Shown here: positions 53,823-62,547 of the stretch, in pieces
Layout of the letters: each line of letters opens with the position of its first letter
Position numbering within the stretch: the first letter of the stretch is position 1
Assembly: GCA_020633675.1 (NCBI GenBank)
Contig: JACKDE010000004.1
Span: forward strand, 62,001 to 126,000
From: Deferribacteres bacterium
GTDB lineage: Bacteria; Zhuqueibacterota; Zhuqueibacteria; Zhuqueibacterales; Geothermadaptataceae
DNA: 64,000 nucleotides
Direction of reading: 5' to 3'
Program-made: the position numbers and the translations under genes
The notes under the pieces: generated by a model
Told to the model about the DNA's origin: nothing
Seen by the model: the letters and a program-made list of their open reading frames with translations, nothing else
The model's database searches: none

Positions 53823-54347
53823 TTAGTTGGTCTCTGCAGTTCCGAAAAGCTGATTTAAAGTCAAACCACGCTTTCTGGCGATTGCGCGTGCATCCATCAG
53901 GGTTTCCAGCGCACGCATGGTTGCCTTAACAACATTGTGGGGATTGGCCGAGCCCATGGATTTGGTCAAAATGTCATGTATACCCACAGCTTCCATAATA
54001 GCGCGAACCGGACCACCAGCAATCACACCGGTACCCGGACTGGCAGGCTTCAGAAAAACCTTACCGGCGCCATATTTGGCCTGAATGACATGCGGCACCG
54101 TGCCGTTAATGATCGGAACGCGCACAATGTTCTTCTTGGCATTTTCAGAGCCTTTGGCAATAGCATCCGAAACTTCATTCGCTTTGCCAAGTCCAACACC
54201 AACGTGGCCATTGCCATCGCCGACGACAACAATCGCATTAAACGAAAAACGTCTACCACCCTTGACAACCTTGGCAACACGATTGATGTGGATGACTTTT
54301 TCTTTTAAATCCAACTCTCCGGGAGAGATTCTATCTTGTTTCTGCAC
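53823..54347 (-). CDS. rpsE: 30S ribosomal protein S5
   Basis: 174 aa with a GTG start, GGAG six bases upstream. The double-stranded-RNA-binding half has KEKVIHINRVAKVVKGGRRF and the second half VGVGLGKANEVSDAI and GTGVIAGGPVRAIMEAVGI. It supports decoding accuracy. It overlaps none of its neighbours and lies 14 bp after rplR. Confidence 0.98.
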   Translation of the reverse strand: MQKQDRISPGELDLKEKVIHINRVAKVVKGGRRFSFNAIVVVGDGNGHVGVGLGKANEVSDAIAKGSENAKKNIVRVPIINGTVPHVIQAKYGAGKVFLKPASPGTGVIAGGPVRAIMEAVGIHDILTKSMGSANPHNVVKATMRALETLMDARAIARKRGLTLNQLFGTAETN

Positions 54348-54361
54348 AGGTTACTCCGCAC

Positions 54362-54736
54362 TTAAAATTTCAGTCCAGCTTCGCGCGCGCCATCGGCAAG
54401 CGCTTTGACTAGGCCGTGATACAAGTAGCCACCGCGATCGAATACCACCGTTTCAAGCTTCAAATCTTTCGCTTTTTCTGCAATTGCTTTTCCGACTGCG
54501 GTTGCTACCTTCATACGGGAGTCTGCTTTCCGGACTTCGTCCTTCAAGCCTGCCGATAAGCTGGAGACGCCAGTCAGGGTCTTGCTTTTTTGATCGTCTA
54601 CCAATTGAGCATAAATATTCTTATTGCTCTTGTAAACAACCAATCGTGGTCTTTCGGAGGTGCCAAACACTTTTTTGCGCACGGAACGGTGCTTATTTTG
54701 TCTGGCGATATTTTTGTCAATTTTCTTGAAACCCAT
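54362..54736 (-). CDS. rplR: 50S ribosomal protein L18
   Basis: 124 aa. The conserved RHRSVRKKVFGTSERPRLVVYKSNKNIYAQLVDD-type sequence and YHGLVKALADGAREAGLKF end are visible. It carries 5S rRNA into the ribosome. Confidence 0.98.
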   Translation of the reverse strand: MGFKKIDKNIARQNKHRSVRKKVFGTSERPRLVVYKSNKNIYAQLVDDQKSKTLTGVSSLSAGLKDEVRKADSRMKVATAVGKAIAEKAKDLKLETVVFDRGGYLYHGLVKALADGAREAGLKF

Positions 54737-54774
54737 GTGAGTGGGAACCTTCTAATAAATTTAAAACTCAGATT

Positions 54775-55314
54775 CTACTTGCCAGCGGTCTTGCCAGCTT
54801 TTTCACGCACGTACTCGCCGAGATAGCGAACTCCCTTGCCTTTATAAGGCTCAGGCTTTCTGAATGATCGAATTTTTGCCGCGACTTGACCAACCAACTC
54901 CTTATCGATCCCCTTGATCGAAATGCTGGTTGGCGACTCGCATGCGATATCGATGGATTGGGGCGGATTAAAAACAATTGGATGGGAATAACCGAGCTGC
55001 AATGTCAGGCTCTTGCCTTTCATTTCAGCTTTGTAACCGACACCGCGAATCTCTAATTTTTTCTCGAATCCCTCAGTTACGCCCTGTACCATATTCTGAA
55101 TCAGGGAACGGTAGAGTCCGTGCTGTGAGCGATGGTGTTTTGCATCGGACGGACGCGATACTTGTACCGCACCATCATCCAATTTAAGCTCTATCCCTGG
55201 ATTCACGCGCAGAGAGAGCTCGCCTTTTGGTCCTTTTATCGTCACATCCCGGTGATCTTGCTTGAAATTCACACCATCCGGCAATTGGACTGGTAATTTA
55301 CCTACTCGTGACAT
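54775..55314 (-). CDS. rplF: 50S ribosomal protein L6
   Basis: 179 aa from ATG 55314 (MSRVGKLPVQLPDGV), the family's usual start; a longer open frame to 55383 would overlap rpsH. The two repeats and the C-terminal FRKPEPYKGKGVRYLGE are complete. It lies near the factor-binding site. Confidence 0.98.
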   Translation of the reverse strand: MSRVGKLPVQLPDGVNFKQDHRDVTIKGPKGELSLRVNPGIELKLDDGAVQVSRPSDAKHHRSQHGLYRSLIQNMVQGVTEGFEKKLEIRGVGYKAEMKGKSLTLQLGYSHPIVFNPPQSIDIACESPTSISIKGIDKELVGQVAAKIRSFRKPEPYKGKGVRYLGEYVREKAGKTAGK

Positions 55315-55348
55315 CGTTAATCCTGCAACTAAAATTGAAAATTCGTAT

Positions 55349-55744
55349 TTACCAAACGTAACACAAGACTTCACCGCCAACACGCAATTCTCTTGCCTCG
55401 CGGTTCGTCATGATTCCTCTGGAGGTACTCATGATCGCTACACCGATGTTGTTGTAAACTCTTGGGATATCTTTCGCGCCAACGTATTTACGCTGCCCTG
55501 GCTTGCTGATCTTTTTCAAACCATTGATGACATTTTTGCCGGCATCAAATTTCAGATAGATTCGAATGATGCCCTGCTTGCCGTCGCGGATCAAAATATA
55601 ATCTTTGATGAAGCCATTCGTCATGAGTAATTTCGTGATATCCTTTTTAATTCTGGAAGCAGGAATATCAACTTTGCGATGCCCGGCATCACCTGCATTC
55701 CGAATACGAGTCAGCATATCACTGATTGGATCTGTCATGCTCAT
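55349..55744 (-). CDS. rpsH: 30S ribosomal protein S8
   Basis: 131 aa. MSMTDPISDMLTRIRNAGDA starts it and GIMTNREARELRVGGEVLCYVW ends it. It binds the central domain of 16S rRNA; in E. coli it also represses the spc operon, not testable here. Confidence 0.98.
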   Translation of the reverse strand: MSMTDPISDMLTRIRNAGDAGHRKVDIPASRIKKDITKLLMTNGFIKDYILIRDGKQGIIRIYLKFDAGKNVINGLKKISKPGQRKYVGAKDIPRVYNNIGVAIMSTSRGIMTNREARELRVGGEVLCYVW

Positions 55745-55771
55745 AAGTCAAGAACCCTATAAAGCTATCTG

Positions 55772-55957
55772 TTACCAACTGGCTTTACGGACGCCAGGTA
55801 TTTTTCCATCCAAAGCAAGGTCTCTGAAGCAGAGGCGGCACAGGCCAAATTTACGCAAATAAGCTCTTGGTCTACCGCATTTTTTGCATCGATTGTATTC
55901 CCGAACGCGATATTTTTGCTGACGCCTTTGCTTCTCGATTAAACTTTTTCGTGCCAA
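55772..55957 (-). CDS. rpsN: 30S ribosomal protein S14, zinc-binding type Z
   Basis: 61 aa with a TTG start behind GAGGA. The zinc ligands are Cys24, Cys27, Cys40 and Cys43 (RCKKCGR...CRLCFRD), the short zinc form rather than the 101-aa zinc-free form. It sits in the 30S head. It follows rplE by 21 bp. Confidence 0.98.
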   Translation of the reverse strand: MARKSLIEKQRRQQKYRVREYNRCKKCGRPRAYLRKFGLCRLCFRDLALDGKIPGVRKASW

Positions 55958-55978
55958 CTTATTCCTCGCTAACTCTCT

Positions 55979-56572
55979 TTAATTTCGTTTTCTAAACGGC
56001 ATCCCGAGCGCTGCCAACAACGCATATGCTTCTTCATCCGTCTTGGCATCCGTCACAAATGTAATGTTCATGCCGCGGACCTTATCGACCTTATCATAAT
56101 CGATTTCCGGGAAGATGATCTGTTCCTTGATGCCAATCGTATAGTTGCCGCGACCATCAAAGGCTTTATCCGTTAGGCCACGGAAGTCTCTGATGCGTGG
56201 CACGGCGATATTGATGAAGCGCTCAAGGAATTCGTACATTCTCCATTTTCGCAGCGTAACCGAGCAACCGATCGGCATGCCCTCTCGCAGCTTAAAATTG
56301 GAGATCGATTTTTTTGCTCGATTAATTCTAGGCTTCTGGCCTGCAATCGTAGCTAAATCGTTCACGGCAAAATCGATATTTTTTGAATCTTCAACGGCTT
56401 CACCGACACCAACATTCACAACAATTTTATTCAGGCGAGGCACTTCCATGATATTTTTGTACTGAAACTGCTTCTGGAGCTCAGCAATCACCTTATCACG
56501 ATAATGCGTTTGAAGCGCCGGCAGATAGCCACTTGTTTGCGAAGATTCAGACTGCTTTTTTTTCGAACTCAT
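55979..56572 (-). CDS. rplE: 50S ribosomal protein L5
   Basis: 197 aa. The core starts LQTHYRDKVIAELQKQFQYKNIMEVPRLNKIVVNVGVGEA (written in part) and ends MNITFVTDAKTDEEAYALLAALGMPF. The N-terminal ~20 residues are polar and longer than in E. coli (179 aa). It contacts 5S rRNA and S13. Confidence 0.98.
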   Translation of the reverse strand: MSSKKKQSESSQTSGYLPALQTHYRDKVIAELQKQFQYKNIMEVPRLNKIVVNVGVGEAVEDSKNIDFAVNDLATIAGQKPRINRAKKSISNFKLREGMPIGCSVTLRKWRMYEFLERFINIAVPRIRDFRGLTDKAFDGRGNYTIGIKEQIIFPEIDYDKVDKVRGMNITFVTDAKTDEEAYALLAALGMPFRKRN

Positions 56573-56574
56573 TC

Positions 56575-56910
56575 TTATTCACCCGCAGGAATAATTTCAT
56601 CATATTTTTTTGAATAACGCACTCTGTTGCGGCTTGCTTTGCCTTCGCCATCCAGAGCCTTTTTAGAAACGCGCGTCGGCTTGCCGTTTGCCGGGCAAAT
56701 GACCATAACGTTGGAAACATGAATCGGAGCCTCGCGCTCGATTATGCCACCTTGTGGCATTTGCTGCGTCGGCTTGGAATGGTGTTTTCTGAAATTAATC
56801 CCTTCAACGATCACTCGTTCCTTTTTAGGAAGAACTTTCAGCACACGGCCTTTGCTATTTTTATAGACGCCAGAGATGATTAAAACTTCATCACCTTTTC
56901 GAACTTTCAT
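56575..56910 (-). CDS. rplX: 50S ribosomal protein L24
   Basis: 111 aa from ATG 56910; a GTG two codons before is also in frame. KVRKGDEVLIISGVYKNSKGRVLKVLPKKERVIVEGIN holds the KOW motif (written in part). It initiates 50S assembly. Two bases separate it from rplE. Confidence 0.97.
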   Translation of the reverse strand: MKVRKGDEVLIISGVYKNSKGRVLKVLPKKERVIVEGINFRKHHSKPTQQMPQGGIIEREAPIHVSNVMVICPANGKPTRVSKKALDGEGKASRNRVRYSKKYDEIIPAGE

Positions 56911-56933
56911 TATCACTTCTCCAAGAAAAGAAA

Positions 56934-57302
56934 CTACAGAACCTCAGGGGCGAGAGAGACGATTTTCATATACTGCTTCTCACGCAGCTCGCGCGCGACA
57001 GGGCCAAAAATACGTGTACCACGAGGCTCGCGTTGTTCGTTAATCAGTACCGCGGCATTTTCGTCAAAACGGATATAGCTGCCATCGGAACGACGTAATT
57101 CTTTTTTCGTCCGAACAATAACTGCCTTGGCAACTTCGCCTTTTTTGACTGTGCCACCGGGAATAGCTGATTTGACTGCAACGATGATCTCATCCCCGAC
57201 ATGACCATACCGTCTCTTGCTGCCTCCCAGCACACGAATACACATTACTTTTTTGGCACCCGTGTTGTCGGCCACATTCAATCTTGAATATTCCTGAATC
57301 AT
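56934..57302 (-). CDS. rplN: 50S ribosomal protein L14
   Basis: 122 aa. MIQEYSRLNVADNTGAKKVMCIRVLGGSKRRYG opens the protein and PVARELREKQYMKIVSLAPEVL ends it. It bridges the two subunits. Typical place between rpsQ and rplX. Confidence 0.98.
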   Translation of the reverse strand: MIQEYSRLNVADNTGAKKVMCIRVLGGSKRRYGHVGDEIIVAVKSAIPGGTVKKGEVAKAVIVRTKKELRRSDGSYIRFDENAAVLINEQREPRGTRIFGPVARELREKQYMKIVSLAPEVL

Positions 57303-57340
57303 CTTCTATACCTTATTTAGCTTCAAAAGAAAGCTGGTTC

Positions 57341-57595
57341 TCACTTGGCCTTTTCGATAACCTGAACAAGACGCCATCTTTTTCTTTTGCTGAGAGGGCG
57401 AGTCTCCATGATGGCAACAGTGTCTCCAATATTGGCTGCATTGTCTTCATCATGAGCCATAAACTTCGAGGTTTTACGATAGTATTTTTTATAAATAGGA
57501 TGCATTTCAAGTCGTTCAACACCAACAACTATGCTCTTATCCATTTTGTTGCTGACCACCTTGCCGACTTTGGTTTTTCGATTACCGCGATCCAT
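57341..57595 (-). CDS. rpsQ: 30S ribosomal protein S17
   Basis: 84 aa. RKTKVGKVVSNKMDKSIVVGVERLEMHPIYKKYYRKTSKF and ETRPLSKRKRWRLVQVIEKAK are conserved (the first written in part). It binds the 5' domain of 16S rRNA. Confidence 0.97.
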   Translation of the reverse strand: MDRGNRKTKVGKVVSNKMDKSIVVGVERLEMHPIYKKYYRKTSKFMAHDEDNAANIGDTVAIMETRPLSKRKRWRLVQVIEKAK

Positions 57596-57622
57596 AGATT
57601 TCGTCCATTACATCTTAATATG

Positions 57623-57841
57623 TTAATTTTTTGCCGGTTCTGATGCTCTGATTTTGAGCTCCATCTCGCGCAATACGGTTTTCATGCGCGCGATGTCGCG
57701 TCGAACCAGGCGCAAACGCATCAAATTGTCAAGCTGTTTGGTTGCGTGCTGAAAACGCAAATTCTGGTGTTCTTCATACCCATCCAGCAAACGTTGCTCG
57801 AGCTCTGCTTTCGAAAGCTGATTGATTTCCCAAATCTTCAT
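57623..57841 (-). CDS. rpmC: 50S ribosomal protein L29
   Basis: 72 aa from ATG 57841, two bases after the rplP stop; the longer open frame overlaps rplP. MKIWEINQLSKAELEQRLLD and LRLVRRDIARMKTVLREMEL follow the family. It lies at the tunnel exit. Confidence 0.96.
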   Translation of the reverse strand: MKIWEINQLSKAELEQRLLDGYEEHQNLRFQHATKQLDNLMRLRLVRRDIARMKTVLREMELKIRASEPAKN

Positions 57842-57843
57842 AA

Positions 57844-58263
57844 CTATTCCCCAATATCGCTTTGGCTTACAAATTTGCACTTGATCGGCAGCTTGTGGGC
57901 TGCTAAGCGCAGGGCTTCACGTGCCAGTTCTTCTGCGACACCGGCGACTTCAAACATGACTCGGCCTGGTTTTACAACGGCAACCCAATATTCGGGTGAA
58001 CCTTTGCCCTTTCCCATGCGGGTTTCGGCCGGTTTTTCGGTTACAGGCTTATCCGGAAAAATGCGAATCCACACCTTGCCACCACGCTTGATATGTCGTG
58101 TAATCGCGACACGAGCAGACTCGATCTGACGGGAGGTAATCCACGCCGGCTCCAACGCCTTAAGGCCAAACTCTCCGAAGGAGACATTAGAACCTCTAAC
58201 GGCTTTGCCACGCATCCGTCCCCGGTGATGTCGTCGATACTTGATACGCTTTGGCATTAACAT
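57844..58263 (-). CDS. rplP: 50S ribosomal protein L16
   Basis: 139 aa. MLMPKRIKYRRHHRGRMRGKAVRG starts it (written in part) and the middle has RIFPDKPVTEKPAETRMGKGKG. It helps tRNA placement at the A and P sites. Usual position between rpsC and rpmC. Confidence 0.98.
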   Translation of the reverse strand: MLMPKRIKYRRHHRGRMRGKAVRGSNVSFGEFGLKALEPAWITSRQIESARVAITRHIKRGGKVWIRIFPDKPVTEKPAETRMGKGKGSPEYWVAVVKPGRVMFEVAGVAEELAREALRLAAHKLPIKCKFVSQSDIGE

Positions 58264-58287
58264 AGTCTATTTACTCCAAGTAGAAGA

Positions 58288-58917
58288 TTAAGCCCCGATC
58301 ACTTCGCCGCGGCAAATCCAAACTTTTACGCCGATCGCGCCATAGGTTGTGCGGGCTGTGGCGCGGGCATAATCAATATCGGCACGTAAGGTGTGCAAAG
58401 GAATTCTGCCTTCTTTGTACTGCTCGGTACGCGCCATTTCTGCGCCACCTAACCTGCCACTGCAAATCACACGAATTCCCTCAGCGCCCATGCGCATGGT
58501 GCCGGTAATGGCCTTTTTCATCGCACGACGGAAAGAAATCTTTGCTTCGAGCTGACTAGCCAAATTTTCAGCAACAAGATAAGCATCCAGTTCCGGACGC
58601 TTGATTTCGTTGATATTCAACTGGATATCCTTATTCGTCAGGCGCTGCAACTCTTCTTTCAATTTGTCAACTTCCTGTCCGCGGCGTCCGATCACAATGC
58701 CAGGCCGGGCAGTGTTGATTGTCAGGGCAATTTTCTGGCCGGTCCTGCTGATGTTGATGTTAGAAATCCCTGCTTTCTGCAAGCGGCTCCGTATATATTT
58801 GCGAAGCATCAAGTCTTCTGACAAAACATCAGAAAAGTTCTTTTCATCGAACCAATTGGATTCCCAGTCGCGAATGACGCCGAGGCGAAAACCGATTGGA
58901 TTAGTTTTTTGACCCAA
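58288..58917 (-). CDS. rpsC: 30S ribosomal protein S3
   Basis: 209 aa with a TTG start (TTGGGTCAA), GGAG seven bases upstream. MGQKTNPIGFRLGVIRDWES opens it; the KH domain has PGIVIGRRGQEVDKLKEELQ, and the C-terminal domain IRVICSGRLGGAEMARTE. It lies at the mRNA entry. Confidence 0.98.
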   Translation of the reverse strand: MGQKTNPIGFRLGVIRDWESNWFDEKNFSDVLSEDLMLRKYIRSRLQKAGISNINISRTGQKIALTINTARPGIVIGRRGQEVDKLKEELQRLTNKDIQLNINEIKRPELDAYLVAENLASQLEAKISFRRAMKKAITGTMRMGAEGIRVICSGRLGGAEMARTEQYKEGRIPLHTLRADIDYARATARTTYGAIGVKVWICRGEVIGA

Positions 58918-58931
58918 GGAATTTCTCCTGT

Positions 58932-59285
58932 TTACTTTTCATTCTTGTATTCAGAAACAACAACCGTGATATGGCACGTGCGCTTTCTGATCCGCATGGG
59001 CCGCCCCATTGAAGCAGCACGGAAGCGCCGCAGGATAGGGCCACCATCAACTTTGGCTTCCTTCACAAACAATCGGTCTGCGTTCAACTTACCGGATTCA
59101 CTTTTCTCAACTGCATTGGCAACCGCTGAACGGATAGTCTTTTCAATCGGCCTGGCTGCCCGCTTGCCCGAAAAGTGCAGAATATTGATCGCTTCGTCGA
59201 CATTCTTGCCGCGGACCAAATCGATGACTCGACGTGCCTTACGAGCCGACATGCGAACGTATTTTGCTTTTGCAACTGCTTCCAT
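58932..59285 (-). CDS. rplV: 50S ribosomal protein L22
   Basis: 117 aa. AKYVRMSARKARRVIDLVRGKNV and RAASMGRPMRIRKRTCHITVVVSE are the conserved blocks. Its beta-hairpin lines the exit tunnel, the site of macrolide resistance changes. Confidence 0.98.
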   Translation of the reverse strand: MEAVAKAKYVRMSARKARRVIDLVRGKNVDEAINILHFSGKRAARPIEKTIRSAVANAVEKSESGKLNADRLFVKEAKVDGGPILRRFRAASMGRPMRIRKRTCHITVVVSEYKNEK

Positions 59286-59307
59286 TGCTTACCTCTAAAA
59301 GCCTTTA

Positions 59308-59595
59308 TTATCGGCGTATTCTTGCAGATTTTTCTGATTTGTTAATATGTCCGCGGTACGTTCTGGTCGGTGCAAATTCACCTAACTTGTGCCCAACCAT
59401 ATTTTCGCTAATAAAAACCGGGATAAATTTATTACCATTATGTATGGCCAAGGTATGACCGACAAAATCAGGAGTAATGGTCGATCTTCTTGCCCATGTT
59501 TTGATCACTTTTTTCTGATTGGTTTTGTTGAGCTGCTCGATTCTATCGGCAAGCCTAACATCAATAAATGGACCTTTTTTGACTGAGCGTGGCAT
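59308..59595 (-). CDS. rpsS: 30S ribosomal protein S19
   Basis: 95 aa. MPRSVKKGPFIDVRLADRI starts it; TWARRSTITPDFVGHTLAIHNG and VGHKLGEFAPTRTYRGH are conserved. It lies in the 30S head with S13. Confidence 0.98.
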   Translation of the reverse strand: MPRSVKKGPFIDVRLADRIEQLNKTNQKKVIKTWARRSTITPDFVGHTLAIHNGNKFIPVFISENMVGHKLGEFAPTRTYRGHINKSEKSARIRR

Positions 59596-59607
59596 CTGTG
59601 CTATCCC

Positions 59608-60432
59608 TTATTTTCTACGTCTCACAATGAATCGATCTGAAGGCTTGTTCGATTTTCTTGTTTTCAAGCCCTTGCTCTTCTGTCCCCATGGTGAACATGG
59701 ATGCCGACCACCGGAGCTTTTGCCTTCACCACCGCCCATCGGGTGATCAACCGGGTTCATCGCGACACCACGTACTCGAGGCCGCTTGCCCAGCCAACGT
59801 GATCGTCCGGCCTTACCAATGGTGATATTTTCGTGATCAATATTGCTAACCTGGCCTATGGTTGCTTTGCAGTTGGTGCGAACCATCCGAACTTCGCCGG
59901 AAGGCATTTTAACCTGAGCATAACTGCCTTCGCGTGCAACCAATTGCGCAGACGTTCCAGCACCACGTGCAATCTGTCCACCCTTGCCTGGCTTCAATTC
60001 TATATTGTGAATAGTTGAGCCAACTGGGATATTTTTGAGTGGCAGGCAATGCCCCACTTTAATTTCCGCACCTTCTCCGGACTGGACGTAATCATTGACA
60101 TTCAATCCATCCGGTGCAAGAATATAGCGTTTATCTCCATCAGCATAATGCAGCAACGCGATGCGGGCGCTACGATTTGGATCGTATTCAATGGACGCGA
60201 CTTTTCCAGGAACGCCATCTTTATTGCGTTTGAAATCGATCAAGCGGTAACGTCTCTTGTGGCCACCACCACGGTGTCTGCTGGTTTCCCGTCCCATATT
60301 ATTGCGGCCACCGCTTTTTTTCAGAGGCCGGATCAGGGACTTTTCGGGCTCAGCCCTGGTCACCTCATCGAAGGCAGAAACCGACCGATAGCGCAATGTT
60401 GGTGTATGCGGCTTGAATGTCTTTATTGCCAT
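59608..60432 (-). CDS. rplB: 50S ribosomal protein L2
   Basis: 274 aa. The conserved GRETSRHRGGGHKRRYRLIDF and the C-terminal VAMNPVDHPMGGGEGKSSGG (with His implicated in peptidyl transfer) are present. It is essential for 50S activity. Confidence 0.98.
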   Translation of the reverse strand: MAIKTFKPHTPTLRYRSVSAFDEVTRAEPEKSLIRPLKKSGGRNNMGRETSRHRGGGHKRRYRLIDFKRNKDGVPGKVASIEYDPNRSARIALLHYADGDKRYILAPDGLNVNDYVQSGEGAEIKVGHCLPLKNIPVGSTIHNIELKPGKGGQIARGAGTSAQLVAREGSYAQVKMPSGEVRMVRTNCKATIGQVSNIDHENITIGKAGRSRWLGKRPRVRGVAMNPVDHPMGGGEGKSSGGRHPCSPWGQKSKGLKTRKSNKPSDRFIVRRRK

Positions 60433-60446
60433 TTTGCCAGTACCTT

Positions 60447-60746
60447 TTAAATGCTTTCAAGAAAATCTATGTGATCACCTTCTGCAAGCGTCACGATCGC
60501 CTTTTTCCAACTCGACCGTTTGCCGAATGTCATTCCACGGCGCGTATTCATACGCTTGCTTTTGCCCTTCACAACAATCGTTCTCACCTTTTCAACATGT
60601 ACATTGAAGCGGATCTGAACTGCATTTTTGATTTCGATCTTATTGGCATTCCGCTGGACTTCAAAAGCGTAGTTTCGGCTTTCTTCGTCGACAGCAAACT
60701 TCTCTGTCAATAGCGGCCGCCGAATAATCATTTCAGGCGTTCTCAT
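60447..60746 (-). CDS. rplW: 50S ribosomal protein L23
   Basis: 99 aa. IIRRPLLTEKFAVDEESRNYAFEVQRNANKIEIKNAVQIRFNVHVEKVRTI is the family pattern (written in part). It docks trigger factor and SRP at the tunnel exit. Its start overlaps the rplD stop as ATGA. Confidence 0.97.
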   Translation of the reverse strand: MRTPEMIIRRPLLTEKFAVDEESRNYAFEVQRNANKIEIKNAVQIRFNVHVEKVRTIVVKGKSKRMNTRRGMTFGKRSSWKKAIVTLAEGDHIDFLESI

Positions 60747-61369
60747 GATAAAACTTCTTCCAGTTTAGCCAATGCACTCTTTTGAATGAAAAGGTGATTG
60801 CTGCTCACCAAGTCGTAGGTCGAGGCGAGATCAGCGCGCATCACCTTGAGATAAGGAATGTTTCCGCTGGCGCGTATCGTCATGTTATCGAGCTCCTGCG
60901 TCAAAAAAATCACGCGATCTTTCTCGACAGAAAAGCTTTTCAAAATCTTGACCATATCTTTGGTCTTTCCAGAGTCAACCGCGAAATCTTCGATCACAAC
61001 CAATTTTTCGTCTGACAGTCTCGAGGACAATACAGAGCGTCTCGCAACCTTTTTAGATTTCTTGTTAACTTTCTGAGAATAATCACGTGGCTCAGGACCG
61101 AACACACGGCCACCACCAACCCACAACGGCGAACGCGTCGTTCCGGCTCTGGCAACACCACGCCCCTTTTGTTTCCACGGTTTTTTTCCACCACCGCTCA
61201 CAGCCGAACGAGTTTTAGATGAATGCGTTCCCTGACGCTGATTCGCTTGAATCGCTTTGACATCAAGATAAACTGCATGCTCACTAACAGGAGCAGCAAA
61301 AATCGCGTCCGAAAGCTCAACCTGCTCGCCAGTCTTTTCACCAGCTATGTTAAAAACATTAACCTTCAT
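60743..61369 (-). CDS. rplD: 50S ribosomal protein L4
   Basis: 208 aa from ATG 61369; an in-frame GTG at 61381 lies inside rplC. RQGTHSSKTRSAVSGGGKKPWKQKGRGVARAG is the tunnel loop (written in part). In E. coli L4 also represses the S10 operon; no leader evidence here. Confidence 0.97.
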   Translation of the reverse strand: MKVNVFNIAGEKTGEQVELSDAIFAAPVSEHAVYLDVKAIQANQRQGTHSSKTRSAVSGGGKKPWKQKGRGVARAGTTRSPLWVGGGRVFGPEPRDYSQKVNKKSKKVARRSVLSSRLSDEKLVVIEDFAVDSGKTKDMVKILKSFSVEKDRVIFLTQELDNMTIRASGNIPYLKVMRADLASTYDLVSSNHLFIQKSALAKLEEVLS

Positions 61370-61377
61370 CTGTATTC

Positions 61378-62001
61378 TCACTTCAAAATTCTGACAAGGC
61401 TGTTTTTGGCGCCAGGTACAGCACCACCTACCATTATGATATTGTTTTCTGCATCCACTTTCATTACGCGCAGATTTTGTATGGTAATCTTGTCATTTCC
61501 CGTTCTTCCAGCCATCTTCAGACCCTTAAACACGCGCGACGGATAAGAAGACTGACCAAGAGAACCAGGTGCTCTAAAGCGATCGCTCTGGCCATGTGTC
61601 TTGGGACCACCACCGAAGCCGTAGCGTTTCACCACACCCTGGAAGCCTTTACCCTTGCTGATGCCCGAGACATCAACCCATTCGCCTTCTGTAAAAAAAT
61701 CGGCTTTCAATTCATCGCCAACTTTATAATTCGCAACGAGTTCAGGTGTGCTACGAAATTCACGAACATACCGGTGAGGCTTCAGATTATTCTTCTTAAA
61801 CTGCCCCAACACTGGCTTGCTCAGCTTCTTTTCTGGAATTTCTTCGTAAGCGACCTGGACTGCATCATATCCTGCTGATTCTTGATCACGAATCGCAGTT
61901 ACAATGCAGGGGCCAACATGCAATACCGTAACAGGGACAGATTCCCCGGATTCGGTGAAAATGCGCGTCATGCCGAGTTTTTTACCAATTAAACCGTTCA
62001 T
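61378..62001 (-). CDS. rplC: 50S ribosomal protein L3
   Basis: 207 aa. MNGLIGKKLGMTRIFTESGESVPVTVL and the loop VKRYGFGGGPKTHGQSDRFRAPGSLGQSSYPSRVFKG are typical (written in part). It contacts the peptidyl-transferase centre. Confidence 0.98.
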   Translation of the reverse strand: MNGLIGKKLGMTRIFTESGESVPVTVLHVGPCIVTAIRDQESAGYDAVQVAYEEIPEKKLSKPVLGQFKKNNLKPHRYVREFRSTPELVANYKVGDELKADFFTEGEWVDVSGISKGKGFQGVVKRYGFGGGPKTHGQSDRFRAPGSLGQSSYPSRVFKGLKMAGRTGNDKITIQNLRVMKVDAENNIIMVGGAVPGAKNSLVRILK

Positions 62002-62086
62002 TGGTTTTCCAACAGTCTTTTTGTAATAAATAAAACGATTCTATTTGACTTCTTAGGGAAGCAACAATCCGAGCTGCATACCCGGC

Positions 62087-62401
62087 TCAAACCTTGATTT
62101 CAACATCGACACCGGCAGGCAACTCAAGCTTCATTAAAGCGTCGACTGTCTTGGGTGTGGAGTTGAGAATATCGATGAGCCGTTTGTGAATTCTGGTTTC
62201 AAACTGCTCACGCGACTTTTTATCAACGTGCGGAGACCTCAAAACCGTATACACGGTTCTTCTGGTCGGCAAAGGAATTGGACCAGAGATCGCAGCGCCT
62301 GTCGATTTTGCCGTTCGAATAATCTTGTCAGTCGATTTATCGATCAAACGATAATCATAGGCCTTGAGCTTTATCCTAATTTTTTGACCAACCACAGACA
62401 T
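62087..62401 (-). CDS. rpsJ: 30S ribosomal protein S10
   Basis: 104 aa from ATG 62401 with TGGAG upstream. KIRIKLKAYDYRLIDKSTDKI and GPIPLPTRRTVYTVLRSPHVDKKSREQFETRIHKRLIDI (written in part) are conserved. It is the first gene of the S10 operon after the tuf terminator; in Gram-negatives it also serves in antitermination as NusE. Confidence 0.98.
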   Translation of the reverse strand: MSVVGQKIRIKLKAYDYRLIDKSTDKIIRTAKSTGAAISGPIPLPTRRTVYTVLRSPHVDKKSREQFETRIHKRLIDILNSTPKTVDALMKLELPAGVDVEIKV

Positions 62402-62500
62402 TAACTCCAACCATTAACTTTTTGAAAAATCTTATCCGACACGATTCAAGCAGCCACTCAGACATAAGACCAAATGCTGCTTGTTTTTGGTTCAGATATG

Positions 62501-62537
62501 CAAATAAAAGCGGGACTCTCGCTGAGAAGAGTCCCGC
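62501..62537 (-). terminator. Rho-independent terminator between tuf and rpsJ
   Basis: GCGGGACTCT (62510-62519) pairs perfectly with AGAGTCCCGC (62528-62537) around an 8-base loop. On the minus strand TTTTATTTG follows. It starts 11 bp after the tuf stop and isolates the S10 operon from the str part, so rpsJ needs its own promoter in 62402-62500. Confidence 0.92.
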
Positions 62538-62547
62538 AAATGAATCA

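Noticed and set aside
62402..62500. rpsJ promoter
   Set aside because: One must exist after the tuf terminator, but no -35/-10 pair is better than chance by eye, so none is called.
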